Source: Tidjanibacter sp. (GTDB lineage: Bacteria > Bacteroidota > Bacteroidia > Bacteroidales > Rikenellaceae). Taken from it: DNA of 64,000 nucleotides. Where the stretch lies: NCBI GenBank assembly GCA_017390585.1, contig JAFPBB010000047.1, positions 1 through 64,000 of the forward strand, written 5' to 3'. The translations under genes were made by a program, and so were the position numbers. Within the stretch, counting starts at the first letter, position 1, and every line of letters starts with the position of its first letter. Positions 24,151-31,714 of the stretch are shown piece after piece. The notes below the pieces were generated by a model, which ran no database searches, had not been told where the DNA came from, and saw nothing but the letters and a program-made list of their open reading frames with translations.

Positions 24151-24816
24151 CTATTGCTCGTAGATGCTCTTGATGTCGTCGAGAGTTATCTCGGAGAAAT
24201 CGTTTATGATGAGGTTGGGCGCTGCCACGGTGAGCTGCTCAAGATTGTGGGTGGTGGTGAGTGCCACAACCTTCATCCCCGCTGCTTTGGCTGCCGCGAT
24301 ACCCGAGACGGCGTCCTCAAATACCATACACTCCTCTGGAGCAAGCCCAAGTGCCGATGCTGCGGTGAGGAAAATCTCGGGGTCGGGTTTGCAACGGGTC
24401 ACCATATCGCCGCTGATGCGAACATCAAAGTAGGAGCCGATGTCGCACCTCTCCAGCACGAAGGCCACGTTCTCCTTGGGGCCGGAAGAACCCACGGCAC
24501 AGCGAATCGCAGCGCTCTTGAGACTTGCCAACATCTCCCGGAGTCCTGCAACGGGAGCGATGGTGGGCGAGTAGATCTCTCTGTAGAGAGCCTCTTTCTC
24601 ATCTGCGAGTGCGGCTACTCCCTTTTTTTCGATTATGTGTGCAGGGAATAGCGCTGTGATGATGTCGTCGTTACCGCGACCATTGAGGTGGGTGAAATCC
24701 TTGCCCTCCTCGGCCACGAGATTGTAGCGTTCGGCCATTGCTGCGAAGGCCCTAAAGTGGACGGCCATATTGTTGACCAAGACGCCGTCCATATCAAAAA
24801 TTACCCCTTTGAACAT
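24151..24816 (-). CDS. HAD-superfamily phosphatase / beta-phosphoglucomutase-like
   Basis: About 221 residues from the ATG at 24816; frames open upstream to 24954, but the conserved N-terminus MFKGVIFDMDGVLV starts here. HAD motif I is FDMDGVLV (Asp8 nucleophile, Asp10), motif II VGSSGPKENV, and motifs III/IV KPDPEIFLTAASALG and CMVFEDAVSGIAAAKAAGM. The cap domain is of the C1 alpha-helical type. It may act on a sugar phosphate; the exact substrate cannot be assigned. Divergent from rex with a shared intergenic region. Confidence 0.88.
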   Translation of the reverse strand: MFKGVIFDMDGVLVNNMAVHFRAFAAMAERYNLVAEEGKDFTHLNGRGNDDIITALFPAHIIEKKGVAALADEKEALYREIYSPTIAPVAGLREMLASLKSAAIRCAVGSSGPKENVAFVLERCDIGSYFDVRISGDMVTRCKPDPEIFLTAASALGLAPEECMVFEDAVSGIAAAKAAGMKVVALTTTHNLEQLTVAAPNLIINDFSEITLDDIKSIYEQ

Positions 24817-24827
24817 TGTTGCATAGT

Positions 24828-24862
24828 TTTGGAGTACAAATTTAAGAAAATTATTACCTTTG
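24828..24862 (+). promoter_or_regulatory. Possible rex promoter
   Basis: TACCTTTG at 24855-24862 is a good -7 element 30 bases before the rex ATG. TTTG at 24828-24831 is 23 bases upstream of it, slightly too far, so the -33 assignment is weak. Confidence 0.5.
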
Positions 24863-24892
24863 TAGATTATTGAATACAAAATATTATTTCCT

Positions 24893-25537
24893 ATGTCCGA
24901 TTTGCAGTCCCTTCCCGAGAAAACCGTTGAGCGACTCAGCGAGTATCGCCGCACTCTTTTGCGTTGCCAGAAACAGGGAATTACACATATTTTTTCCCAC
25001 GTTCTTGCAGGTATCCACGGCCTTACGGCGGTGCAGGTGCGACGCGATTTGATGTTGATTGGTTTCTCGAGCGATACGAAAAAGGGCTACGATGTGAGTG
25101 TGCTGGCCGATTTCATAAGCGACATTCTCGACGCTCCACAGCCGATGAACATTGGTGTGATTGGTATGGGTCACTTGGGTCAAGCAATCACCAAGTATTT
25201 CAATAGCAAGGGGTTGAATCTTCGCATTGTGGCGGCATTCGATGTGGACGCCGCAAAGGTGGGCCACACCATCGACGAGATTCCCTGCTATGCGATGGAG
25301 GAGTTTGAGCAAAGAGTGGCTGAGTTGGATATCAATATCGTGATTCTCTCTTGCCCCACCCGCGTGGCAGGCGAGGCCCTCATCCCCATCGTCAATGCGG
25401 GTATCAAGGGTGTGCTCAATTTTACCTCCCAACCCCTCAATTTCCCCCTCGGAATTGTTGTGGAGAACTACGATATCACCACTCTCCTCGAGAAGGTTGC
25501 CTACTTTGTCAAGGAGCAGGAGAGAACGGATATTTAG
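24893..25537 (+). CDS. rex: Redox-sensing transcriptional repressor Rex
   Basis: Senses the NADH/NAD+ ratio and represses fermentative or respiratory genes when NAD+ is high. The 214-residue product has the N-terminal winged helix (LPEKTVERLSEYRRTL, GLTAVQVRRDLMLIG) and the Rossmann NAD-binding domain with NIGVIGMGHLGQAITKY. The C-terminal domain-swapped helix (LLEKVAYFVKEQE) is present. It is followed after 35 bases by a RibF-type gene. Confidence 0.96.
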   Translation: MSDLQSLPEKTVERLSEYRRTLLRCQKQGITHIFSHVLAGIHGLTAVQVRRDLMLIGFSSDTKKGYDVSVLADFISDILDAPQPMNIGVIGMGHLGQAITKYFNSKGLNLRIVAAFDVDAAKVGHTIDEIPCYAMEEFEQRVAELDINIVILSCPTRVAGEALIPIVNAGIKGVLNFTSQPLNFPLGIVVENYDITTLLEKVAYFVKEQERTDI

Positions 25538-25572
25538 CAGACTTCCAACCACTTGCACAACAATCGAACGCA

Positions 25573-26136
25573 ATGAATATCCACTACGGTTTTGATTCCA
25601 TCCCCCCCATTGTTGCCCCCGTTGTCACCATCGGCTCGTTTGATGGTGTCCATTTGGGACACGCAGCTCTGTTGAGTGAGGTGAGAGATGTTGCAGCGAG
25701 GGTGGGAGGTCGTAGTGTTGTTGTCACATTCACCCCCCATCCCCGTCAGGTGCTGCCTCGCGGTGGCGACTTTCAACTGCTGACAACACCCGAGCGTAGG
25801 GCCCAACTGCTTGAGGAGTGTGGGGTGGATGAGTTGATTGTTGAGGAGTTCAATATGGAGTTTGCGGCGCTCACTTCGGAGGAGTTTGTGAGTCGCTACC
25901 TTGTAGACAGGCTCGGAATGAACACCCTTGTTGTGGGCTACAACCACCGCTTTGGCCACGATAGGGATGTTCCCGACGACCATTTCGAGCAACTCGGTCG
26001 TCGCTATGGATTTGAGGTCCATAGAGCCTCAGCTTTCCAATTCGAGGGCGGCAAGGTGAGTTCCTCGGTCATTCGAAAACTTTTGGCAGAGGGTGACACC
26101 GCAGAGGCCGAGAGGTTGCTTGGACATAAATTGTAA
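25573..26136 (+). CDS. FAD synthetase domain protein (RibF without the riboflavin kinase domain)
   Basis: FMN adenylyltransferase. The 187-residue product begins at the ATG at 25573; the frame is open upstream only because it overlaps rex in another frame. The nucleotidyltransferase motifs are clear: VTIGSFDGVHLGHAALL, VVTFTPHPRQVL, LVVGYNHRFGHDR and VSSSVIRKLLAEGDTAEAERLLG. A normal bifunctional RibF continues for about 120 residues of flavokinase domain. Here the protein stops directly after the adenylyltransferase domain, and downstream sequence in all frames is non-coding before the next gene, so this is not a simple frameshift. Confidence 0.88.
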   Translation: MNIHYGFDSIPPIVAPVVTIGSFDGVHLGHAALLSEVRDVAARVGGRSVVVTFTPHPRQVLPRGGDFQLLTTPERRAQLLEECGVDELIVEEFNMEFAALTSEEFVSRYLVDRLGMNTLVVGYNHRFGHDRDVPDDHFEQLGRRYGFEVHRASAFQFEGGKVSSSVIRKLLAEGDTAEAERLLGHKL

Positions 26137-26166
26137 TCCCCAATTATTTAATCAAAACTGTGTAAT

Positions 26167-26571
26167 ATGTTGATTGATGGAGAAGTAACGCTGCGCGTGA
26201 GATATAAAGAGACCGACCAGATGGGTGTCGTACACCACTCCAACTACCCCGTCTACTACGAGTATGCCCGCACCGAGCTGTTGCGCGCACAGGGCTTTTC
26301 GTATAAGTTGATGGAGGAGCGAGGCATTATGCTTCCCGTGCGCGAGATTGGGATGAAGTTTCTTACTCCTGCGCGCTACGACGACCTGCTCACCATCCGT
26401 GTGATGCTCCCCGAGATCAAAGGTGCGCGTCTCCGCTTTGAGCACGAGATCCACAATCAGGATGGACAATTGGTCAACACCGGATTTGTGGAGTTGGTGA
26501 TTATGAATGCCACCACTCGTCGTCCGTGTCACGCGCCCGAATGGTTCAAAGAGCTCTTTGTGTCCCAATAG
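26167..26571 (+). CDS. Acyl-CoA thioesterase, YbgC/4HBT family
   Basis: Hot-dog-fold thioesterase of 134 residues with the YbgC-type active site YKETDQMGVVHHSNYPVYYEYAR (the Asp of ETDQMG is the catalytic position) and the following helix LLRAQGFSYKLMEERG. It probably hydrolyses short-chain or aromatic acyl-CoA. It is 30 bases after the FAD synthetase gene and ends before a bidirectional terminator. Confidence 0.92.
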   Translation: MLIDGEVTLRVRYKETDQMGVVHHSNYPVYYEYARTELLRAQGFSYKLMEERGIMLPVREIGMKFLTPARYDDLLTIRVMLPEIKGARLRFEHEIHNQDGQLVNTGFVELVIMNATTRRPCHAPEWFKELFVSQ

Positions 26572-26584
26572 AGTGCTGTGTAAC

Positions 26585-26632
26585 AAAACAATAAGGCTCT
26601 GCCCCAAGCTAAGGGTAGAGCCTTATTGTTTT
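26585..26632. terminator. Bidirectional terminator
   Basis: Long stem AACAATAAGGCTCT / AGAGCCTTATTGTT, flanked by A- and T-runs, serving the thioesterase operon and the convergent nine-gene SusCD operon. Confidence 0.92.
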
Positions 26633-26648
26633 GTGTCCACTTGGCAGA

Positions 26649-27110
26649 TTACTCGCCTCGAATTTCGGCAGGAATCTCCTCCCTGTGGTAGGTGCAGAAG
26701 TCCGAGGAGTCGTCGAGGGCCACAAGAACCATAGTCGAGGCTGTGAGGCGATCAACAATGTAGCGGTGGTTCCAGTCGCCCACGCCATTGGCATAGTCGC
26801 CACGCAGCACCTGCTTACCGATGGTCTCATCCAAGTAGAGATTGAATCGACCTGTGATAACTCGGGTGCCGAAGCTGTCGACGTTCTGATACATTGTATA
26901 GGTGCGGTCGGAACGGACAAAGTCAATGTAGACGAAGTTGCCATCCTGAAGGGTATGGCCACTCCATTCGCCAAGTTTCCAACTGCCAGAGATGTTGTAG
27001 AGGGTGACCTCTATTTCGGGCTCCTTCTCAACATCGTCGACGGGTGTGTTGCAGCTCCAACCTCCACAAAGGAGCGCTGCCACAACCATAAGTTTAAGTA
27101 GTTTTTTCAT
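26649..27110 (-). CDS. Lipocalin-like lipoprotein, last gene of the SusCD operon
   Basis: 153-residue lipoprotein: signal ending CGGWSC (Cys20) and an acidic linker (DDVEKEPEIEV). The beta-rich body has a lipocalin-like start, GSWKLGEWSG, and conserved-looking FVYIDFVRSDRTYTMYQ and ITGRFNLYLDE stretches. It resembles the DUF5004/lipocalin-like families of Bacteroidales. Ligand unknown. It starts 19 bases after the DUF1573 gene. Confidence 0.72.
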   Translation of the reverse strand: MKKLLKLMVVAALLCGGWSCNTPVDDVEKEPEIEVTLYNISGSWKLGEWSGHTLQDGNFVYIDFVRSDRTYTMYQNVDSFGTRVITGRFNLYLDETIGKQVLRGDYANGVGDWNHRYIVDRLTASTMVLVALDDSSDFCTYHREEIPAEIRGE

Positions 27111-27129
27111 CTTTACGGTTATCGTTAAT

Positions 27130-27924
27130 TTATTCTATTTCATTATCTATCAGTAGCTCCACCTTGCGGTTGCGTGGTGGTGTGTCCACTCCACGGAGAT
27201 AGAGTTGTGCGTTGCTTTCGCGGGGCTTGGGATACTCCACCACCAGGTCGCCCTCCTCGCCCGGGTTGAGTTGCTCGGGCTCGGTGTAGGCCTTGACGCC
27301 TCCAAGTGAGAGCGTGTTGTCGTGGGTTATGCGGAGTGGGGTGGAGCCTCCGTTCATCACCGCTATCCTCACTCTGTTCCCGTCGGTGGCGCCGAATCGG
27401 GCCTCCTTGCTGCGCATTAGCAAGGTGCCACACGAGTGGGGATAGTCGCCACTTCGGTCCGTAGAGGGGGTTACCTTGCCCTTGACGCGGACAATCGCTG
27501 TGGGGTGACTCTCGGAGAGAGTGGTGTAGACAAAGAACTTTTGGTCCACCACTCCTGCGTGCCCTTTGGGGAGGTAGGTGACGCCCACCACTCCGCTCGA
27601 CGTGTTGCTACTTTTGCGACGCTCCCAGCTGACCTTAAGGCAGCTGCAACTTGTCTGGATGCGGGTTATGGTGAGCCGTTGGCCACTCTTTTCTCTCCAG
27701 CTAATCTCTCCGTGCCACTCTCCACAATCCTCCTCGATGGTGCCGAAATTGAGGATTCCATCACCGTCGAATTGCATCTGCGCTCCCTCGGCAAGCGTGG
27801 GGTTTGCGGCTTCCTGAACTTTGTTTTGAGGTATGATGGTCAGTTGAGCTTGGGCTGCCGAGCAGGTGAGCAGGAGTAGTGCTACTCCCGCCATCGCTGC
27901 TCTCCAATCTCTCCACGCCATCAT
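27130..27924 (-). CDS. DUF1573-domain exported protein
   Basis: 264 residues with an N-terminal signal peptide (AMAGVALLLLTCSAAQAQ). The DUF1573 core is clear: LNFGTIEEDCGEWHGEISW, RIQTSCSCLKVSWERR and GVVGVTYLPKGHAGVVDQKFFVYTT. A second Ig-like half contains PLRITHDNTLSLGG and LNPGEEGDLVVEY. DUF1573 proteins are ASPM/SPD-2/Hydin-like beta-sandwich proteins of unknown role on the cell surface or in the periplasm. It lies 29 bases after the subtilase gene and 19 before the lipocalin-like gene. Confidence 0.82.
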   Translation of the reverse strand: MMAWRDWRAAMAGVALLLLTCSAAQAQLTIIPQNKVQEAANPTLAEGAQMQFDGDGILNFGTIEEDCGEWHGEISWREKSGQRLTITRIQTSCSCLKVSWERRKSSNTSSGVVGVTYLPKGHAGVVDQKFFVYTTLSESHPTAIVRVKGKVTPSTDRSGDYPHSCGTLLMRSKEARFGATDGNRVRIAVMNGGSTPLRITHDNTLSLGGVKAYTEPEQLNPGEEGDLVVEYPKPRESNAQLYLRGVDTPPRNRKVELLIDNEIE

Positions 27925-27953
27925 ATTCGAGTTGTATTACCCTTGTCTATCAA

Positions 27954-29981
27954 CTACATCCAGCCGTTGCTACCTGCACCTTTACGCACGGTGATGGTGA
28001 ACTCCTGAACCTCGTTGGTTGTGCCACTCACCTTGATGGTAGCCTTGGTGGTGCCGACCTTCTTGCCGGTGAAGGTAAACCTACCCTCGCCATTCTCCTC
28101 GTAGGATGCGATATCCTTGTTGTCGATGGTGATGGTGTAGGTGTTCTCTTGGCCGCCCACAAAGTAGCGGTCTGCCCTCACTGCCACCGAGCGTCCCTCC
28201 CTAATGTAGAGGTTGGGGAACTGCAAGTAGGTGTCCACGCCGTCGATGCGCTCCAAGATGCCGGCAGTGTTAATCTGACCTGCACCCATTTTACCCCTGT
28301 AGAGGCTGAGGTCCATCTTCATTGGCTGGATGGGACCGATGTCGGCAACGTAGCGACGATACTCCTTCATACCCACCATATAGGGGTCGATATCTACGGC
28401 TGTCTCATAAATCATCTGCTTGAGCTGCTCGGGGGTAATCTGCACGCAACGCTGTGCTGCATAGGCAATTGCGAGTGCTGCTACGCCCGAAACGTGGGGG
28501 CAGGCCATCGACGTACCCTCCATATAACCATAGCCGCTGGGGCTGACATTGAAGGGAAGTGTGGAAAGGATGCAGCCTACCTCACCGTAGTTGTGGTCAT
28601 CGTCCACATAGTCCCAATAGTAGTCTTGGTCGCCTCCGGGTGCAGAGATTGTGGTGCCGGGGCCGTAGTTGGTGTATACCGCGGCGGTGAAATCGGCTGC
28701 GGTAGCGGCAACCGACACGGCGAAATCTGCAGCACCGGGGTAGCCTGCTTGGGGAGCACTCTCGTTGCCACCCGCGAAGATTGCCACGCCACCATTGATG
28801 GGACCATTAGGCGAGCCCGCGTTGTGGACAAAGTAGTTGAGTGCGTCATACTCGAGGGGGGAACCCATCTTCCACTCCTCTTCGGTGTGGAATCCCTGCT
28901 CGCCCCAATCATACTCGTTGGCCTCGCCGGAGACGTAGCCCCAGCTACATTGGAGTACCACAGCACCATTGTCGGCGGCATATTTCATCGCCTTAGCCAC
29001 TGCCAACACGCTACTACCCACGTTGCCCGAGAAGATCTGGCACGACATAATCTTGACGCCACCAACACCGTTGTTACCGCCTGCGATGGAGCTAATGCCT
29101 ATGCCGTTGTTATTGACGGCGGCAATGACGCCTGCCACGTGGCTGCCGTGGCCCGTATCGAGATAGTCGTTGGTGGTGATGGTGCCTTGGTCTTTGACGA
29201 AATTGTAGCCGTGGATGTCGCCCACATAGCCATTGTGGTCGTTGTCGGCTCGGCCCTCTTTCTCATCTTCATTGACCCACATATTGGCCATAAGGTCGGG
29301 GTGGTCTACGCATACGCCCTCGTCGAGTACGGCCACGATGATATCCTCGTGACCCACGCATTTCTCCCACGCCTGGGCTACCTGCACGTCGGCATCCTTG
29401 ACGGACTTCACAATGCCATCTTTCAGGAAGAGGTCACCGTTGTTGATGAGGTTCCACTGTGCGCCCAGCAAGGGGTCGTTCATCTTGCCGCCATCAACCG
29501 TTGCAGCTGCCCTGGTGAGCTTGTCCACACTCAGGGGAGTAGCTTTGCCGGTGTAGGCGCGTTTTACGGTGCGGTTGATGTCAACAGCTTGCACCTCACC
29601 GAGTTGGCGCAGCTTTGCGGCCACGCTCTCCGAGCTCTCGCCATTGAATCGCACAACGTACCAAAGGTGAAGGCCGCTCTGCCTGGTGAGCTCTTCGCGT
29701 TCGCTATTGATGGGGAAAACCCTCTCCAACTCATAGCCGCCAATCAAGTCGAGCACCTTGTCCACGGTGGGGATGCCGCTTCGTGTGAGGTCGCTTCGAG
29801 TGGCGAGCATAGCCTCCACTTCTGGAGTGAATTTGACCATCAACTCGCCCTCCACATAGGGACTCTCCACTTTGGAATTATCCTCAGAGGGGCTATTGTG
29901 GTCGATTTCATTGAGACAGCCGCCGAGGCAGAGCATTGCCACAAGGGCTGCCGATGTAACTATTCTGCTACCAAATTTCAT
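27954..29981 (-). CDS. Surface subtilisin-like serine protease lipoprotein (S8)
   Basis: About 675 residues from the ATG at 29981 (an in-frame ATG 30 bases upstream is an alternative). The signal peptide ends LCLGGC. A propeptide of about 140 residues (VEGELMVKFTPEVEAML...) precedes the S8 catalytic domain. The triad is complete: Asp220 (VAVLDEGVCVDHPDL), His278 (DTGHGSHVAGV) and Ser491 (GTSMACPHVSG), with oxyanion Asn406 (FAGGNES). The C-terminus (about 585-675) is an Ig-like Big-type domain. As a lipoprotein downstream of susCD it is the only obvious hydrolase of the locus, pointing to protein substrates. Confidence 0.93.
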   Translation of the reverse strand: MKFGSRIVTSAALVAMLCLGGCLNEIDHNSPSEDNSKVESPYVEGELMVKFTPEVEAMLATRSDLTRSGIPTVDKVLDLIGGYELERVFPINSEREELTRQSGLHLWYVVRFNGESSESVAAKLRQLGEVQAVDINRTVKRAYTGKATPLSVDKLTRAAATVDGGKMNDPLLGAQWNLINNGDLFLKDGIVKSVKDADVQVAQAWEKCVGHEDIIVAVLDEGVCVDHPDLMANMWVNEDEKEGRADNDHNGYVGDIHGYNFVKDQGTITTNDYLDTGHGSHVAGVIAAVNNNGIGISSIAGGNNGVGGVKIMSCQIFSGNVGSSVLAVAKAMKYAADNGAVVLQCSWGYVSGEANEYDWGEQGFHTEEEWKMGSPLEYDALNYFVHNAGSPNGPINGGVAIFAGGNESAPQAGYPGAADFAVSVAATAADFTAAVYTNYGPGTTISAPGGDQDYYWDYVDDDHNYGEVGCILSTLPFNVSPSGYGYMEGTSMACPHVSGVAALAIAYAAQRCVQITPEQLKQMIYETAVDIDPYMVGMKEYRRYVADIGPIQPMKMDLSLYRGKMGAGQINTAGILERIDGVDTYLQFPNLYIREGRSVAVRADRYFVGGQENTYTITIDNKDIASYEENGEGRFTFTGKKVGTTKATIKVSGTTNEVQEFTITVRKGAGSNGWM

Positions 29982-30038
29982 AGTATATCTGATGATTTCG
30001 TTTTCTTTCACGCTTTGTTATTTCGATGTAGTTGGTTG

Positions 30039-31679
30039 CTATTCGACTCCCTCCTCACCCGTGGGTTGTTTCTTGAAGGGGTAGAGGTCGTAGTAGTAGT
30101 CGAGGTTGACAGGCTCGTTTTCGAAGCCAGCCGAGTTACCATCCATATCCTTGCCCTCTTGGTTGAAGATAAGGCTCGTGGGGAACCAATGGTCGAGCAT
30201 TGGGTGGTAGAGCAGCCAATCGGGTAACATACCGGTCAGACGGTTGAAGTTGATGCTGAAGAACTTGGTCTTGGTCATCACCTTCTTGATCCTCTTGTCA
30301 ACCAACATCCTTGGCAGCGTGTCTCTCGATGCGGCCCAATCCTCCTCGGTGTAGACGGGCACCTCGGGGTCGTCTTCGAAGGTGGGAAGTGAGCCGTGGA
30401 GATAGTTTACCGAGAGATTGAGAGTGTCGAGTCCCCACTTGAGGAGGTCGGAGGGGAACTTCTCCTCCTCAATGAAACCACCAATGTCGCTCTTGACCAT
30501 ATTGCTCAAGTCGTAGACGGAGCTACGCTGGTTTGCATTGAGAATGAGAGTTCGCAGTTTGGGGAAGTTCTCTTTGGTCAACACCTCGGGGATCTTCATA
30601 AAGTTATTCGAGCAGAGGTCGAGATACTCAAGGTTCTTGAGTTTCGCAAAGCTCGGATCGAGGTCTATGAGTCCGTGGGCACCGATGGTGAGGCGGCGGA
30701 GCTGGGTGAGTTCTGTGATCTCCTCGCCCACGCGAAGACTCTTGAGGAATGTGTTGGCGTTACCGAAGAAGAAGAGCTCCTCTGCTGCGGTGAGATATTT
30801 CACCTCAAAGGGAAGTTCCTCGTTGGAGGCGTAGATGTAGAACTGAGCTCGTCTTACGCGACCCACCTTCTCTGGGGGGCAATCGGAGTTGGTCTTATCC
30901 CACAGCTCCACACCATCCCAACGCTCCATTGGGAGCGATGTATCCCAGCTGGAGAGAGTCTGGAGACTACGCTGGATGCTGATAAGTGCCACTGAGTCAC
31001 CCTTGCGACTATTCTCCTCGATGGGTTCTGCGGAGAGTTGAGTGACCACGAGGTTCTGCTGCCTCTCGAGAGTCTCACCATTCTTGGGAACGAATCGCAC
31101 CTCGGCTACGCGCTCGCGTGGCATTGTGTTGATGTCCCACTCAAACTCCACTTTCACCTCTCTTGGGCGGATGCCGCGGTTGAGATTCACCTCATACTTC
31201 TTGTGGCTGAGCCAACGTGCATTGGAGGGAATCTCCACCTCAAAGTCCACATTGGTATTGAGTGTGACACTGAATTTGCGCTCGTTGTAGGGCTTGTAGT
31301 TGGCGATGCTGATCTCCGACTCCTCGATGTCGATGGCATAGGGGAAGCCCTCCTGATTGATGGTGATCGTACGCTCCTCGTGGGTCTGGAGGTTCTGGAT
31401 GAGGACCTCGCCGTGGCGTGCACTATTGTGCAGTGCAGAGTCGATTTGGATGCGGCACTCGGCGCTACCTCTGCCGTTTGCGGGCGAAATGGTAATCCAG
31501 GTGTTGTCGGTTGAAGCGATCCAACTATCGCTGGAGGAGATGCGTAGTTTGTGGCTACCTCCCACGGCGTCAATGGTTATCTCGTCGCAATCCGAGGCGA
31601 ACTCAACATTCTCGGGTTGCACACAGCCCACTGCACACAGCGCGGCTGCTACCATCATAAGTTTATATATCTTTTTCAT
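30039..31679 (-). CDS. BACON-domain lipoprotein with leucine-rich repeats
   Basis: 546 residues. Lipoprotein signal ends LCAVGC (Cys19). Two BACON-like beta-sandwich domains follow: one at about 25-110 (SSSDSWIASTDNTWITISPANG) and one at about 115-215 (NTNVDFEVEIPSNARWLS). The C-terminal half has leucine-rich repeats (LRRLTIGAHGLIDLDPSFAKL, KNLEYLDLCSNNF, LDTLNLSVNYLHGSLP). BACON domains are usually carbohydrate- or mucin-binding spacers on surface proteins and LRRs bind proteins, so a surface ligand-binding role is inferred. Part of the SusCD operon (35 bases after the previous gene). Confidence 0.82.
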   Translation of the reverse strand: MKKIYKLMMVAAALCAVGCVQPENVEFASDCDEITIDAVGGSHKLRISSSDSWIASTDNTWITISPANGRGSAECRIQIDSALHNSARHGEVLIQNLQTHEERTITINQEGFPYAIDIEESEISIANYKPYNERKFSVTLNTNVDFEVEIPSNARWLSHKKYEVNLNRGIRPREVKVEFEWDINTMPRERVAEVRFVPKNGETLERQQNLVVTQLSAEPIEENSRKGDSVALISIQRSLQTLSSWDTSLPMERWDGVELWDKTNSDCPPEKVGRVRRAQFYIYASNEELPFEVKYLTAAEELFFFGNANTFLKSLRVGEEITELTQLRRLTIGAHGLIDLDPSFAKLKNLEYLDLCSNNFMKIPEVLTKENFPKLRTLILNANQRSSVYDLSNMVKSDIGGFIEEEKFPSDLLKWGLDTLNLSVNYLHGSLPTFEDDPEVPVYTEEDWAASRDTLPRMLVDKRIKKVMTKTKFFSINFNRLTGMLPDWLLYHPMLDHWFPTSLIFNQEGKDMDGNSAGFENEPVNLDYYYDLYPFKKQPTGEEGVE

Positions 31680-31714
31680 TATCGTCTGACTTATTTTTCC
31701 GGATAAAACTTCAG

